A stretch of 64,000 nucleotides of DNA from Butyrivibrio sp. AE3009 (GTDB lineage: Bacteria; Bacillota; Clostridia; Lachnospirales; Lachnospiraceae): NCBI RefSeq assembly GCF_000420845.1, contig NZ_ATVS01000008.1, positions 1-64,000 on the forward strand, written 5' to 3'. Position numbers and translations under genes: made by a program. This document shows, piece after piece, positions 16,840 through 25,045 of this stretch (the first letter of the stretch is position 1; every line of letters starts with the position of its first letter). The notes under the pieces were generated by a model that saw only the letters and a list, made by a program, of their open reading frames with translations, did not search any database and was not told the origin of the DNA.

Positions 16840-19147
16840 CCTTCTTTTTGTTTTTCCTATAGCTCTCATGGAGCTGTTTTCTAACGTCTCTGACATGGAG
16901 GCTGTCTTGTTCGGTTAGGGCAGCCTCTTTATTTTTGCCGTATTCTATTTTATAATACAGTCCGAAGATCTCACTTACAGATTCTCTGAATTCCTGCGGT
17001 GCTCTGTCTGCATAATCCGACAAAAAACCCCTGTCAAAGAACTCATCGGAATGTTTCCTGATATCCTTCTTAATAAGTTCAACATCTGTGCGAAGTTTCC
17101 CTCCATAGGAGGATTTCCTGTACACAGCATCTTTTACCAGCGCTGTACCCACAAGAACCAGAACATACAAAAGCAGGACGCTGAGCACCACAATCACCGC
17201 TATCCTTACAAGCGCGAATATCTCCTTGTTGTCGTCTTCCTCAGCAACTTCCTCTGCAAGATCCGGCACCAGTTCTACAATATCCGGCACAGACAGGCTG
17301 TCATAATCTTCTTCATAGGTCATTCCCTTATCGCCCTGTGGCTGTTTCATCTCCATATTCCAGGCTCTGTCCTGATAGGAGGTATATGCGCTAGTGGGTT
17401 CAAAAGGGATCCAGCCCGCATCCTTAATAAATGCCTCGGGCCAGGTATGAGCCCTTGTCCCTGACACCTCAAACTCCTCCTGTTCCTCAAAGGGATACAG
17501 GTAGTTGTAGCCCGCATCACACCTTGCCGGGATTCCAGAGAGCCTTAGCAGCATCACCATCGATGAGGCATAGTGCACGCAGTAGCCCTTACCGGCATGG
17601 AACAAGAAGTCCTCAGCCAGGGTGCTCATTCCTTCTGCTGTATTCATATCCTGAGGCTCGGAATCCGTCAGCTGAGTGCTGTAGGGGTACTGTCTCAGAT
17701 ACTCCTCTATCACCCTGCACTTGTCATAATCGTTATCAAGACCTTCTGTCAGAGTCTTAGCCAACTCCCGGAGCCTGTCGCTGCAACCGGTGGTATCCAG
17801 ATACTCCTCGCAGTTAGCGCCATAGACTTGGTCAGAATCAGCCAGTTTCTCATACTCTTCTTTTGTCACCACCGCAGCCAGATTGAAGCTGTACATTCTT
17901 CTTGCATAGTCGCAGAGGTCCTCATATGAAATATTACTCTTTGGCGCAGAGTCTGCATTTTTAACCAGCGCGATGAAATAGGGACTTGCATAGTCCACGT
18001 CAAGATAAACCGAATTGATGGTATATCCCTTTTTGTGATCAGTATCGCTCCTGCCGGATTTAAGATTTTTTCCGTTGGTCGTAAGGTCTATGGCAAAAAC
18101 AGGTGTGATCTCATCCTTAGTCCTTACATAGGCGTATTCTATGTCAAGGCCCGCCTTCTGGGAAAAGGTCTTGGCCATCTCATCGGTGACTTCCGCCCTG
18201 TACAGTAGCGTAAGAAACTCAACCGCTCTTTCCTTATCAATACCTTTTCCGCCGGTGAGGTATACCGCTTTCCTTCTCTTCATAAGCTGAAGAGTCTCCT
18301 TATCCTTGTACAGGACATAGGTCTGGCTCTTAGGCCTTAGGATAAGCTCGGTCTTGGACCTGCCTGCGATACTTCCGCCGGACTCCTTAAGACTGCTGTA
18401 GCCTGCGACATATTTATTTTTGCCAAAAACGCCGGAGGTCAAATAGTATACATTGCTGCAGGCAACCTCCACGCCGTTTGCGATCCTCTCTCCCACCTCC
18501 AGCACGGGTTTCCAGTTGATCGGAGCCTCTCTGGCAGGAATCAGGATTATGATAATAGCCATCACAGCAAAAAATGAAAAGGGAAAGGGTTCGCCGGATC
18601 TCTCCGGGATAAGATACTGAAGCCCCGACAGCATCAGCTCAAACAGACATACAAACAACGCCGTTTCAACTCTTGAATCCTCATAAAAAGGTCCGAACCC
18701 AAAACGAAGCGCCACCGCTGCCACCGTCAGAAGTAAAGTCCCTACCAGCACCACTTTTTCCCTGAAGGGAACAAAAGTCATTAATAGCCTCAAAACTGCC
18801 GCCGTGATTACCGCCATCTGCAGATAAGGCATGCTATCGATATCTCTCACAAGAAAAAACAGCACGAAGGCCGGAAGAACCGCCACCAAAGATGCGGAGA
18901 CTCTTCCCGCAAAGACTTCAAAGAGACGTGACAGCCCTGTATAGAACAAAAAGAAAATGAGCACTGCAAATAAAAAGGAACTGCCACAGAACTCCCCCAG
19001 ATCACTCCTAATAAGGGACATCCCTCTAAGGCACACCCCTGTCAGAGAAAATATGAACATGCAGATCTTAAGCTCATCAGAAACTAACGCAGTAATCTTC
19101 TCCCGGCTCCATGTCCTCTCTGATGAGAAGCCAGATATCCATGTCAT
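16832..19147 (-). CDS. Membrane transglutaminase-like protein (TgpA-like)
   Basis: The protein has a hydrophobic N-terminal third with several membrane segments (residues about 30-210), an extracytoplasmic transglutaminase-core domain, one further membrane segment (about 640-665) and a cytoplasmic C-terminal tail. The catalytic cysteine lies in KGYCVHYASSMVMLLRL near residue 522 and the histidine in RAHTWPEAF near residue 569; the third member falls in GWIPFEPT. With MoxR and DUF58 it forms a widespread cassette thought to act at the cell envelope. The start is uncertain: the listed ATG (19147) overlaps the DUF58 gene by 71 nt, and an ATG near 19037-19060 just past that stop is an alternative. 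Confidence 0.82.
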   Translation of the reverse strand: MTWISGFSSERTWSREKITALVSDELKICMFIFSLTGVCLRGMSLIRSDLGEFCGSSFLFAVLIFFLFYTGLSRLFEVFAGRVSASLVAVLPAFVLFFLVRDIDSMPYLQMAVITAAVLRLLMTFVPFREKVVLVGTLLLTVAAVALRFGFGPFYEDSRVETALFVCLFELMLSGLQYLIPERSGEPFPFSFFAVMAIIIILIPAREAPINWKPVLEVGERIANGVEVACSNVYYLTSGVFGKNKYVAGYSSLKESGGSIAGRSKTELILRPKSQTYVLYKDKETLQLMKRRKAVYLTGGKGIDKERAVEFLTLLYRAEVTDEMAKTFSQKAGLDIEYAYVRTKDEITPVFAIDLTTNGKNLKSGRSDTDHKKGYTINSVYLDVDYASPYFIALVKNADSAPKSNISYEDLCDYARRMYSFNLAAVVTKEEYEKLADSDQVYGANCEEYLDTTGCSDRLRELAKTLTEGLDNDYDKCRVIEEYLRQYPYSTQLTDSEPQDMNTAEGMSTLAEDFLFHAGKGYCVHYASSMVMLLRLSGIPARCDAGYNYLYPFEEQEEFEVSGTRAHTWPEAFIKDAGWIPFEPTSAYTSYQDRAWNMEMKQPQGDKGMTYEEDYDSLSVPDIVELVPDLAEEVAEEDDNKEIFALVRIAVIVVLSVLLLYVLVLVGTALVKDAVYRKSSYGGKLRTDVELIKKDIRKHSDEFFDRGFLSDYADRAPQEFRESVSEIFGLYYKIEYGKNKEAALTEQDSLHVRDVRKQLHESYRKNKKKVS

Positions 19148-20144
19148 CCCTCTTGTTACCCCCGTTCTTTACAAACTCCTGCATCTTCTCATACTCCTCA
19201 TCGGCGCCGTAGAAGATCCCATCGGCAACGATATTATAGAATTCCAAAAATGAGTCATGGGAATCCACCACGGACTCCTTAATAACTCCCGCAGGATATA
19301 TAAGTCTTACCGGTATCCCCTGCTGCCCGAAATGCCAGGCTGCTGACACAACAAACTCCAGGAAATAATCTCTTTTCCTCAGGTACTCGGTGTCCTGATC
19401 TCTCTCGGGAACGTTGACCGCTCCAAGAACCAGCGTCACTGTCCTCTTCTCCATTTTGTCCGGAACTCTTACCATCAGCTCAGAAAGTCTGGCTGACACC
19501 TTCCAGTTAATTGATGAAAGGCTGTCTCCGTTTCTGTAGGCTCTCATGTCGCTGCCCGGAGTCTCTTCGTATAGTCTTTTGCTCTTAAGGCCGCTGCTGT
19601 TGATGAGATTCTCAAGGTCAAGGGAGCTGTCGGCAATATCCGTTATTCTGGGACTTACGATGGCTCTGAAGGAATACTTTACCGGATACTTTACCTTCAT
19701 TATCTTGAAGGGATCCTGAAAAAAAACATGCTCGACGCCTACGTTATAGGCCCCTGCGTATTTGCAGCTGATTCCGGAAGTGATCTCTTTTTTACCAAAG
19801 ATACCAATAGACACCCGGTCTTCTTCGCTAAGATTCCCCATATCGCATCGGTCCTTGTACAGGCCAAACGACATCTTGTGAACCGGAAGAAATCCTGTGT
19901 TCTCCAGCATTATCCTGTAGTCATGGGTATCGCCCTTGGAGAGCTTGTGAACCTCAATCTCCTGGTACAGGGACAGACGAACGATGTTGATAAAAATGTA
20001 CGCAAGGGACAGCGGAAGTATCAGCAGAAGGCCGTACAACATCACAAAGGACACCGGTCCGCCGTAAAAAGAGGCAAGCACCAGGCTCCCCGCCAGAAAT
20101 ACCAGATAATACAGTACTCCTTTTTTGCTGAAAGTGATCCTCAT
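19077..20144 (-). CDS. DUF58 domain protein
   Basis: The 355-residue protein starts with two membrane segments (residues about 8-55) and carries the DUF58 signature RAYRNGDSLSSINWKVSARL near residue 205 followed by LSELMVRVP. DUF58 proteins are VWA-like partners of MoxR ATPases. Its ATG overlaps the moxR stop as ATGA (20141-20144), so translation is coupled, and its 3' end overlaps the next gene. It probably links the AAA ATPase in the cytoplasm to the membrane transglutaminase. The function of the cassette is not established. Confidence 0.88.
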   Translation of the reverse strand: MRITFSKKGVLYYLVFLAGSLVLASFYGGPVSFVMLYGLLLILPLSLAYIFINIVRLSLYQEIEVHKLSKGDTHDYRIMLENTGFLPVHKMSFGLYKDRCDMGNLSEEDRVSIGIFGKKEITSGISCKYAGAYNVGVEHVFFQDPFKIMKVKYPVKYSFRAIVSPRITDIADSSLDLENLINSSGLKSKRLYEETPGSDMRAYRNGDSLSSINWKVSARLSELMVRVPDKMEKRTVTLVLGAVNVPERDQDTEYLRKRDYFLEFVVSAAWHFGQQGIPVRLIYPAGVIKESVVDSHDSFLEFYNIVADGIFYGADEEYEKMQEFVKNGGNKRDDMDIWLLIREDMEPGEDYCVSF

Positions 20145-21064
20145 GAGACTTTTGTCCTCTCTATGATCAGTGTCACAAGATGATCTCTGGTAACGCGGTT
20201 CATCTTGGCCTCTGTTGTAAGTACCAGCCTGTGAGGGAGTGACAGGGATGCTGCCTTAGCAATGTCCTCCGGCACGCAATAATCTCTGTCGTCCATGTAG
20301 GCGATGGCCTGACTGCAGCGAAGCATTGCAAGAAGTGCTCTGGGTGAGGCGCCGCAGGCAATATCCGCACTCTTTCTGGTGGCTTCCACAATGTTAACAG
20401 CGTAGAGTCTCAATGTGTCGTTGACAGTGACTTTCTCAGACTCTTTTCTCATGCCTAGGATATCAGCGGCTGTAAGAACAGGCTCAATTTTACCATGGAG
20501 CTGCCCCTCCAGGAAACGCCCTGCCATATCCACGCTGGCCTGGGTGTCGGGATAGCCCACAGAGAGCTTCATCATGAATCTGTCCATCTGGGACTCCGGT
20601 ATCGGATAGGTTCCAGCCATTTCGGATGGGTTCTGGGTTGCTATTACCATAAAGGGCTCCGGAACGGGAATCTGATTGCCGTCAATAGTAACCCTGTGCT
20701 CCTCCATTACCTCCAAAAGGGCAGACTGGGTCTTGGGCGATGTTCTGTTGAGCTCATCCGCAAGAACTATATTGTTAACTATGGGACCCGGAAGGACCTT
20801 GAAGGAAGAAGTCCCCTGATCATATACGGAAAAGCCCGTTATGTCGGAGGGGGTTGTATCCGGTGTACACTGAATTCTGGAAAAAGACAGGGACAGCGAA
20901 TCTGAAAGTGCCTTGGCCAGGGACGTCTTACCAACGCCCGGCACATCTTCCAGGAGAACATGCCCGCCGGCTAGCAGTGAAACGATGAGCCTGTCTATCA
21001 CCTGCTCCTTTCCTACTATTCTCTGCTGCATGCTTCCCCTTAGCTTAGCTACTTTCTCATTCAT
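20141..21064 (-). CDS. MoxR-family AAA ATPase
   Basis: The 307-residue AAA ATPase has Walker A in DVPGVGKTSLAKAL near residue 45, Walker B in VLADELNRTSPKTQSALLEVMEE near residue 110, and a sensor region VIATQNPSEMAGTYPIPESQ. The C-terminal helical lid has the family ASPRALLAMLRCSQAIAYM. MoxR ATPases act as chaperones for VWA/DUF58 partners, often inserting metals or activating enzymes. It is the first gene of a three-gene operon with DUF58 and the transglutaminase. No dedicated promoter could be assigned with confidence. Confidence 0.92.
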   Translation of the reverse strand: MNEKVAKLRGSMQQRIVGKEQVIDRLIVSLLAGGHVLLEDVPGVGKTSLAKALSDSLSLSFSRIQCTPDTTPSDITGFSVYDQGTSSFKVLPGPIVNNIVLADELNRTSPKTQSALLEVMEEHRVTIDGNQIPVPEPFMVIATQNPSEMAGTYPIPESQMDRFMMKLSVGYPDTQASVDMAGRFLEGQLHGKIEPVLTAADILGMRKESEKVTVNDTLRLYAVNIVEATRKSADIACGASPRALLAMLRCSQAIAYMDDRDYCVPEDIAKAASLSLPHRLVLTTEAKMNRVTRDHLVTLIIERTKVS

Positions 21065-21161
21065 ACGCTGCCCCCAAATCTGGTCAGGCCAAAACTATTG
21101 GCCGAATATTTAATCTAAATTGTCTGATAAATCCGACAATTATTATTAAATTATACTACCA

Positions 21162-22943
21162 TTAGGCAAACTGTGCCATGTAAAGGTCATAATATGCACC
21201 TTTTTTCTGAATAAGCTGGTCATGATTACCGCTCTCCAAGATGCCTCCGTTATTAATCACGAAGATCCTGTCGGCATTCTTGATGGTTGATAAACGGTGA
21301 GCGATAACAAAGCTGGTCCTTCCTGACAAAAGAGCCTGAATGCCCTTCTGCACCAGCATCTCAGTGTGAGTGTCAATGCTGCTGGTGGCTTCGTCCAGGA
21401 TAAGGATCTTGGGCATGGATATCATGGTCCTTGCAAAGGCAATAAGCTGCCTCTGTCCGATGGAAAGACCTGCGCCTCTCTCCTTAAGCTCGGTATCATA
21501 GCCCTTTTCAAGCTTGGTGATAAAATCATGTGCATTTACAGCCTTGGCTGCGGCAATCATCTCCTCCTCAGTGGCATCGGGCCTTCCGTAGAGGATGTTC
21601 TCCCTTACGGTTCCGCTGAAGATGAAGTTATCCTGGGTCATGACACCCATCTGACGACGAAGGCTCTCTATTGTCACATCAGTAAGGTCATGACCGTCAA
21701 TAAGGATGCGGCCCTTCTGAATGTCATAGAACCTGCTGATAAGGTTAACAATGGTAGTCTTACCTGCGCCTGTGGGGCCAACAAGAGCGATGGTCTCACC
21801 GGGCCTTGCAGTAAAGCTGACATTCTCAAGGACCTTGGTCTCCTCTTTGGTCCCCTCATCATAGGTAAAGCCAACGTTCTCGAAGGAAACCTCACCCTTT
21901 ATCTCAGGAAGCTCCGTAGCGCCTTCCTTATCCACGATCTCAGCCTCAGTGTCGAGAAGATCAAATACTCTCTCTGCCGCAGACATATTTGTCACCAGCT
22001 GGTTATAATATCCGGAAAGACCCATGATTGGTCTCCAGAACATATTTGCATAGGTCGCAAAGGCAACGATCATGCCTACACTTGCCTCTGTATATCCAAG
22101 AAATACCACTGCCACCAGATACATCACCATGCTGCTGACAGCCCAGCTCATATCGATCGCAGGTCCGAAGAGATCAGAATACATGCAGGCCTTGATATAA
22201 GCATCCCTGTGCTCATTGGCCAGGTCTCTGAAGGTACTCTTGGTCTCATTTTCCGCACTAAAGCTCTGAACCACTGAGATTCCGGCGATATCCTCATGGA
22301 TATAGGCACTTAAGTTGGAGGATTTCTTTCTCACATCCTGCCAGCCCTTGTGGTTTTTTCCTCTGATCCAGAAGATAGCGGCCATCATTAATGGCATGGA
22401 GCACAGAGTACCAAGGGCCAGCTTCCAGTCCTTGACCATCATTATCACAACTACGCCAAAGACCGTCACAAAGTTGGGGATCAGATTGGTGATGGTATTG
22501 TTCATGACCTCCTTCAGGGAGTTAACATCACCGATGATCCTGGACAGGATCTTACCTGTTGGTCTTGAGTCAAAAAATGTCAGTGACAAAGTCTGGACAT
22601 GTTCATAGAGCTCCTGTCTGATGTCCAATAATATTTTGTTTCCGATTCTGCTCATGAAGTAAATACGAAGCTTAACAAAGCCTGCATATACAAGACCCAG
22701 AAGGACGATGGCTCCCGCTGTTAAGAGTAGCCCCGTCACATTTCTGTTCGCCACATGAACATCTATTGCATATTCCATAAAAAGCGGGCTCACCAGATTG
22801 ATAAGCACACAAACCACAAGTGATATCAATACCGGTATTATCTCTGCTATATGCGCCTTAAGATAGCCCATCATTCTGACGAAGACCTTCTTCATGTCCG
22901 TGTTCTTAATGGTCTCGTCTTCGCGAAATGAATTAGCTGCCAT
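21162..22943 (-). CDS. ABC exporter half-transporter, canonical catalytic site (BmrD/YheH-like)
   Basis: The 593-residue type-IV half-transporter has six membrane helices (residues about 40-330) and a C-terminal nucleotide-binding domain with Walker A LVGPTGAGKTTIVNLISRFY, Q-loop MTQDNF, signature LSIGQRQLIAFART, and Walker B ILILDEATSSID with the catalytic glutamate present. The signature departs from LSGGQ (G to I). Its partner at 22943-24676 has the opposite pattern (canonical signature, Asp in place of the Walker B Glu). That is the arrangement of asymmetric heterodimers such as BmrCD and TM287/288, which export drugs or lipids. The start overlaps the upstream stop as TAATG, so translation is coupled. 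Confidence 0.9.
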   Translation of the reverse strand: MAANSFREDETIKNTDMKKVFVRMMGYLKAHIAEIIPVLISLVVCVLINLVSPLFMEYAIDVHVANRNVTGLLLTAGAIVLLGLVYAGFVKLRIYFMSRIGNKILLDIRQELYEHVQTLSLTFFDSRPTGKILSRIIGDVNSLKEVMNNTITNLIPNFVTVFGVVVIMMVKDWKLALGTLCSMPLMMAAIFWIRGKNHKGWQDVRKKSSNLSAYIHEDIAGISVVQSFSAENETKSTFRDLANEHRDAYIKACMYSDLFGPAIDMSWAVSSMVMYLVAVVFLGYTEASVGMIVAFATYANMFWRPIMGLSGYYNQLVTNMSAAERVFDLLDTEAEIVDKEGATELPEIKGEVSFENVGFTYDEGTKEETKVLENVSFTARPGETIALVGPTGAGKTTIVNLISRFYDIQKGRILIDGHDLTDVTIESLRRQMGVMTQDNFIFSGTVRENILYGRPDATEEEMIAAAKAVNAHDFITKLEKGYDTELKERGAGLSIGQRQLIAFARTMISMPKILILDEATSSIDTHTEMLVQKGIQALLSGRTSFVIAHRLSTIKNADRIFVINNGGILESGNHDQLIQKKGAYYDLYMAQFA

Positions 22944-24676
22944 TACGCACTCACCTTCCTTTCTTCAAGTTGTCCGTACTGTGCCACGTAGGTGTCGTAA
23001 TACAAGCCTCTTCTTGCCATCAGCTGGTCATGGGTTCCTCTCTCTGCGATCTGTCCATCCTTAAGGAAAAGAATCTCATCCGCATTTCTGACTGCTGATA
23101 TTCTGTGGGCTACGATCACGCGGGTGACTCCTGTGATGGTATCAAGAGTTTTCTGTATCTCTGCCTCAGTCTCCATATCAAGGGCTGAGGTTGAATCGTC
23201 AAGAACCAGTATGGGAGCCTTTTTGGAAATAGCTCTGGCAATACTGATACGCTGCTTTTGTCCACCTGAAAGGCCCACTCCTCTTTCTCCTATTACTGTT
23301 TCGTAGGAGTTCTCCAGCTTCTCGATAAAGTCGCTGGCCTGAGCCATTTTAGCGGCACTTTCTATTTCTGTTTCTGTCATCTCATCTCTTCTTCCCATCT
23401 TGATGTTCTCAACAATGGAATCCGAGAAGAGGAATGAATCCTGCATAACTACTGCCGAGGCACTTCTTACCTGGCCAAGGTCCATGTCCTTAATCTTCAC
23501 TCCGTCGATCCTGATATCACCCTCGGTGGGATCGTAGAATCTCTGAAGAAGATTGATTATCGTGGACTTGCCTGAGCCGGTCTCGCCCATGATTCCCAGG
23601 GTCTTGCCGCAGGGAAGGCTAAAGCTCACGTCCTTAAGAACCTCTTTATCTCCAAAGGATAAGGAAACATGATCAAATTCAACGCTTCCATCGATTGCGG
23701 GAAGTGTTACAGGCGCATCGCTATTAGCCAGTGTGGAGTGCTTCTCATAGATCTTTTTAATTTTCTTAAGAGAAGCAAAAGAGCTGGTGAAGCCGTTTAC
23801 TATCCAGCCAATCTCCTCCATGGGCCAGGTACAGCTGCGGCTGTAGATGATGTAAGCGGTGAGGCTTCCCAGTGTCATCTTGCCGTTAACAACTGCGATT
23901 CCGCCAAGAACCGCACAGATAACGGGAAGAAGCATAGCCGAAAGCTGAAATATGGGATAATACTTGGCATCAGCCCTGGCCTCCTTCATGTTGAGGTCGT
24001 AGTAGTTCCTGTTGTGCTTCATGAACTTCTCTATTTCCATCTTTTCCCTGGAAAAGGCCTTAACAGTTCTTACCCCTGCCAGGTTCTCCTCTGCGATGGT
24101 GGTGAGGGTTGCGTTCTCCTCACTGATCTCGTCGTATACCTTGTCCAATTCCTTTTCCATCACAATAGCTATTGTTCCGCAGATAGTCATTGCAACCACA
24201 GGAACGATGGTCAGAAGCGGATCGATCTTAACCATGAAATACAGCACAAGAACCACGTTCAGCAGAACTTCCATTCCCATCATGGCTTCCATTCCAACCA
24301 TCTGGAATACCTTGTCTATATCGTCCTTGACACGGGCCATAAGTTCGCCTGTGTTGGTGTCGTCAAAATAGTCAAGAGACAGCCCCTGAATATGATTAAA
24401 CAGGTCCTTCCTCATCTCCGTGCCTATGGTTATACAGTTTTTGTCAAAAGTAAATTCCTTGAAATAGCCAAAGATGCTTCGTCCGATTCCGATAAGAATG
24501 ATAAGGAAAAGCAACAGGCCAAATCTGTGAAAATCCCTGCTCACTATGGTTTCATTAACAATAATCTCAGTTATTTTCGGATATAGCATGTCCAGTGCAA
24601 TGGCAAAGAGCATGAATATCACGGCCATGGTGTAGGTTGCCCAGTGCTTACGCACATAACTTGTAAGTGTCTTCAT
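22943..24676 (-). CDS. ABC exporter half-transporter, degenerate catalytic site (BmrC/YheI-like)
   Basis: The 577-residue half-transporter has six membrane helices (residues about 15-290) and an NBD with Walker A GIMGETGSGKSTIINLLQRF, canonical signature LSGGQKQRISIARAI and Walker B ILVLDDSTSALD, where the catalytic Glu is replaced by Asp. This marks the degenerate subunit of a heterodimeric exporter. ATG 24676 follows AGGAGG. Upstream lies a 300-nt leader with a promoter, two short overlapping reading frames and a terminator (24753-25007), pointing to attenuation control. Substrate is unknown; multidrug or antibiotic export is the inference from BmrCD. Confidence 0.9.
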   Translation of the reverse strand: MKTLTSYVRKHWATYTMAVIFMLFAIALDMLYPKITEIIVNETIVSRDFHRFGLLLFLIILIGIGRSIFGYFKEFTFDKNCITIGTEMRKDLFNHIQGLSLDYFDDTNTGELMARVKDDIDKVFQMVGMEAMMGMEVLLNVVLVLYFMVKIDPLLTIVPVVAMTICGTIAIVMEKELDKVYDEISEENATLTTIAEENLAGVRTVKAFSREKMEIEKFMKHNRNYYDLNMKEARADAKYYPIFQLSAMLLPVICAVLGGIAVVNGKMTLGSLTAYIIYSRSCTWPMEEIGWIVNGFTSSFASLKKIKKIYEKHSTLANSDAPVTLPAIDGSVEFDHVSLSFGDKEVLKDVSFSLPCGKTLGIMGETGSGKSTIINLLQRFYDPTEGDIRIDGVKIKDMDLGQVRSASAVVMQDSFLFSDSIVENIKMGRRDEMTETEIESAAKMAQASDFIEKLENSYETVIGERGVGLSGGQKQRISIARAISKKAPILVLDDSTSALDMETEAEIQKTLDTITGVTRVIVAHRISAVRNADEILFLKDGQIAERGTHDQLMARRGLYYDTYVAQYGQLEERKVSA

Positions 24677-24752
24677 TGTTCCTCCTAATTAACTGCTTGT
24701 CGCATACCTTACTTCAGGTATACAGGTGTTTCCCCGGGATGTGTGAAAGCAC

Positions 24753-24794
24753 AAAAAAACCCCGGTTATGTCTATTCTCAGACTTAACCGGGGT
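24753..24794 (-). terminator. Intrinsic terminator in the ABC exporter leader
   Basis: On the minus strand a perfect 10-bp stem ACCCCGGTTA / TAACCGGGGT with a 16-nt loop is followed by seven T (complement of 24753-24759). It sits 77 nt before the first exporter gene and about 180 nt behind a strong promoter, so it must be bypassed for exporter expression. Confidence 0.8.
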
Positions 24795-24801
24795 ATAACT
24801 A

Positions 24802-24915
24802 TCACAACAAAATATTCAGATATGGAATCCCATTCTCATGTTCATTCCATTCCAAATACAGTTTCCCGAGGTAAAGTCCTAGAAATATTATGGTTGTCAT
24901 ATTTTCTTGCCACAT
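24802..24915 (-). CDS. Candidate leader peptide, frame B, 37 aa
   Basis: ATG 24915 opens a 37-codon frame, hydrophobic in its first half (MTTIIFLGLYLGKLYLEW) and ending in NGIPYLNILL, with TGA at 24802-24804. The stop lies only 7 nt before the terminator stem, so a terminating ribosome would physically cover the 5' arm. The ribosome binding site is weak or distant (AAGG 11 nt before). It overlaps frame A in the +1 phase. Whether either frame is translated cannot be decided from sequence. Confidence 0.35.
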   Translation of the reverse strand: MWQENMTTIIFLGLYLGKLYLEWNEHENGIPYLNILL

Positions 24916-24922
24916 TCATCAT
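24842..24922 (-). CDS. Candidate leader peptide, frame A, 26 aa
   Basis: Two consecutive ATG codons (24922 and 24919) follow GAGGTAAGG and open a frame of 26 or 25 codons (starts MMNVARKYDN, ends TVFGME). The ribosome binding site itself is one arm of a stem: CGAGGTAAGG pairs with CTTTACCTCG inside codons 15-19, ten base pairs with one wobble. This is the layout of translation-controlled attenuators before drug-export and resistance genes. Confidence 0.42.
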   Translation of the reverse strand: MMNVARKYDNHNISRTLPRETVFGME

Positions 24923-24936
24923 AATTCCTTACCTCG
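24867..24936 (-). promoter_or_regulatory. Competing stem in the exporter leader
   Basis: Segment 1 (CGAGGTAA, complement of 24929-24936) covers the leader ribosome binding site. Segment 2 (TTACCTCG, complement of 24867-24874) pairs with it perfectly over 8 bp. Segment 2 with its flank CTTTACC...GG can also pair, less perfectly, with the 5' arm of the terminator (ACCCCGGTTAAG). A ribosome on segment 1 would release segment 2 for that second pairing and so favour read-through. The mechanism is inferred. Confidence 0.5.
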
Positions 24937-24978
24937 CTTTCTTAGTATTTATCGGCTCGTAGCAAAACCGACAGGTTT

Positions 24979-25007
24979 ATTATGCTCTATCCATGCATCA
25001 TTGTCAA
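24979..25007 (-). promoter_or_regulatory. Strong promoter of the ABC exporter leader
   Basis: TTGACA (25002-25007), 17-bp spacer and CATAAT (24979-24984) on the minus strand form a near-consensus promoter. Transcription should start near 24972, giving a leader of about 295 nt before the first exporter gene. It lies just behind the stop codon of the EAL gene. Confidence 0.75.
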
Positions 25008-25045
25008 CACAGTTTCCAAAAATTTATATTTACAATTAATAATTA

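Noticed and set aside
21366-22277. Long + strand open frame opposite the ABC transporter gene
   Set aside because: The minus strand carries a clear ABC half-transporter with all motifs; the opposite frame has no recognisable domain or ribosome binding site.
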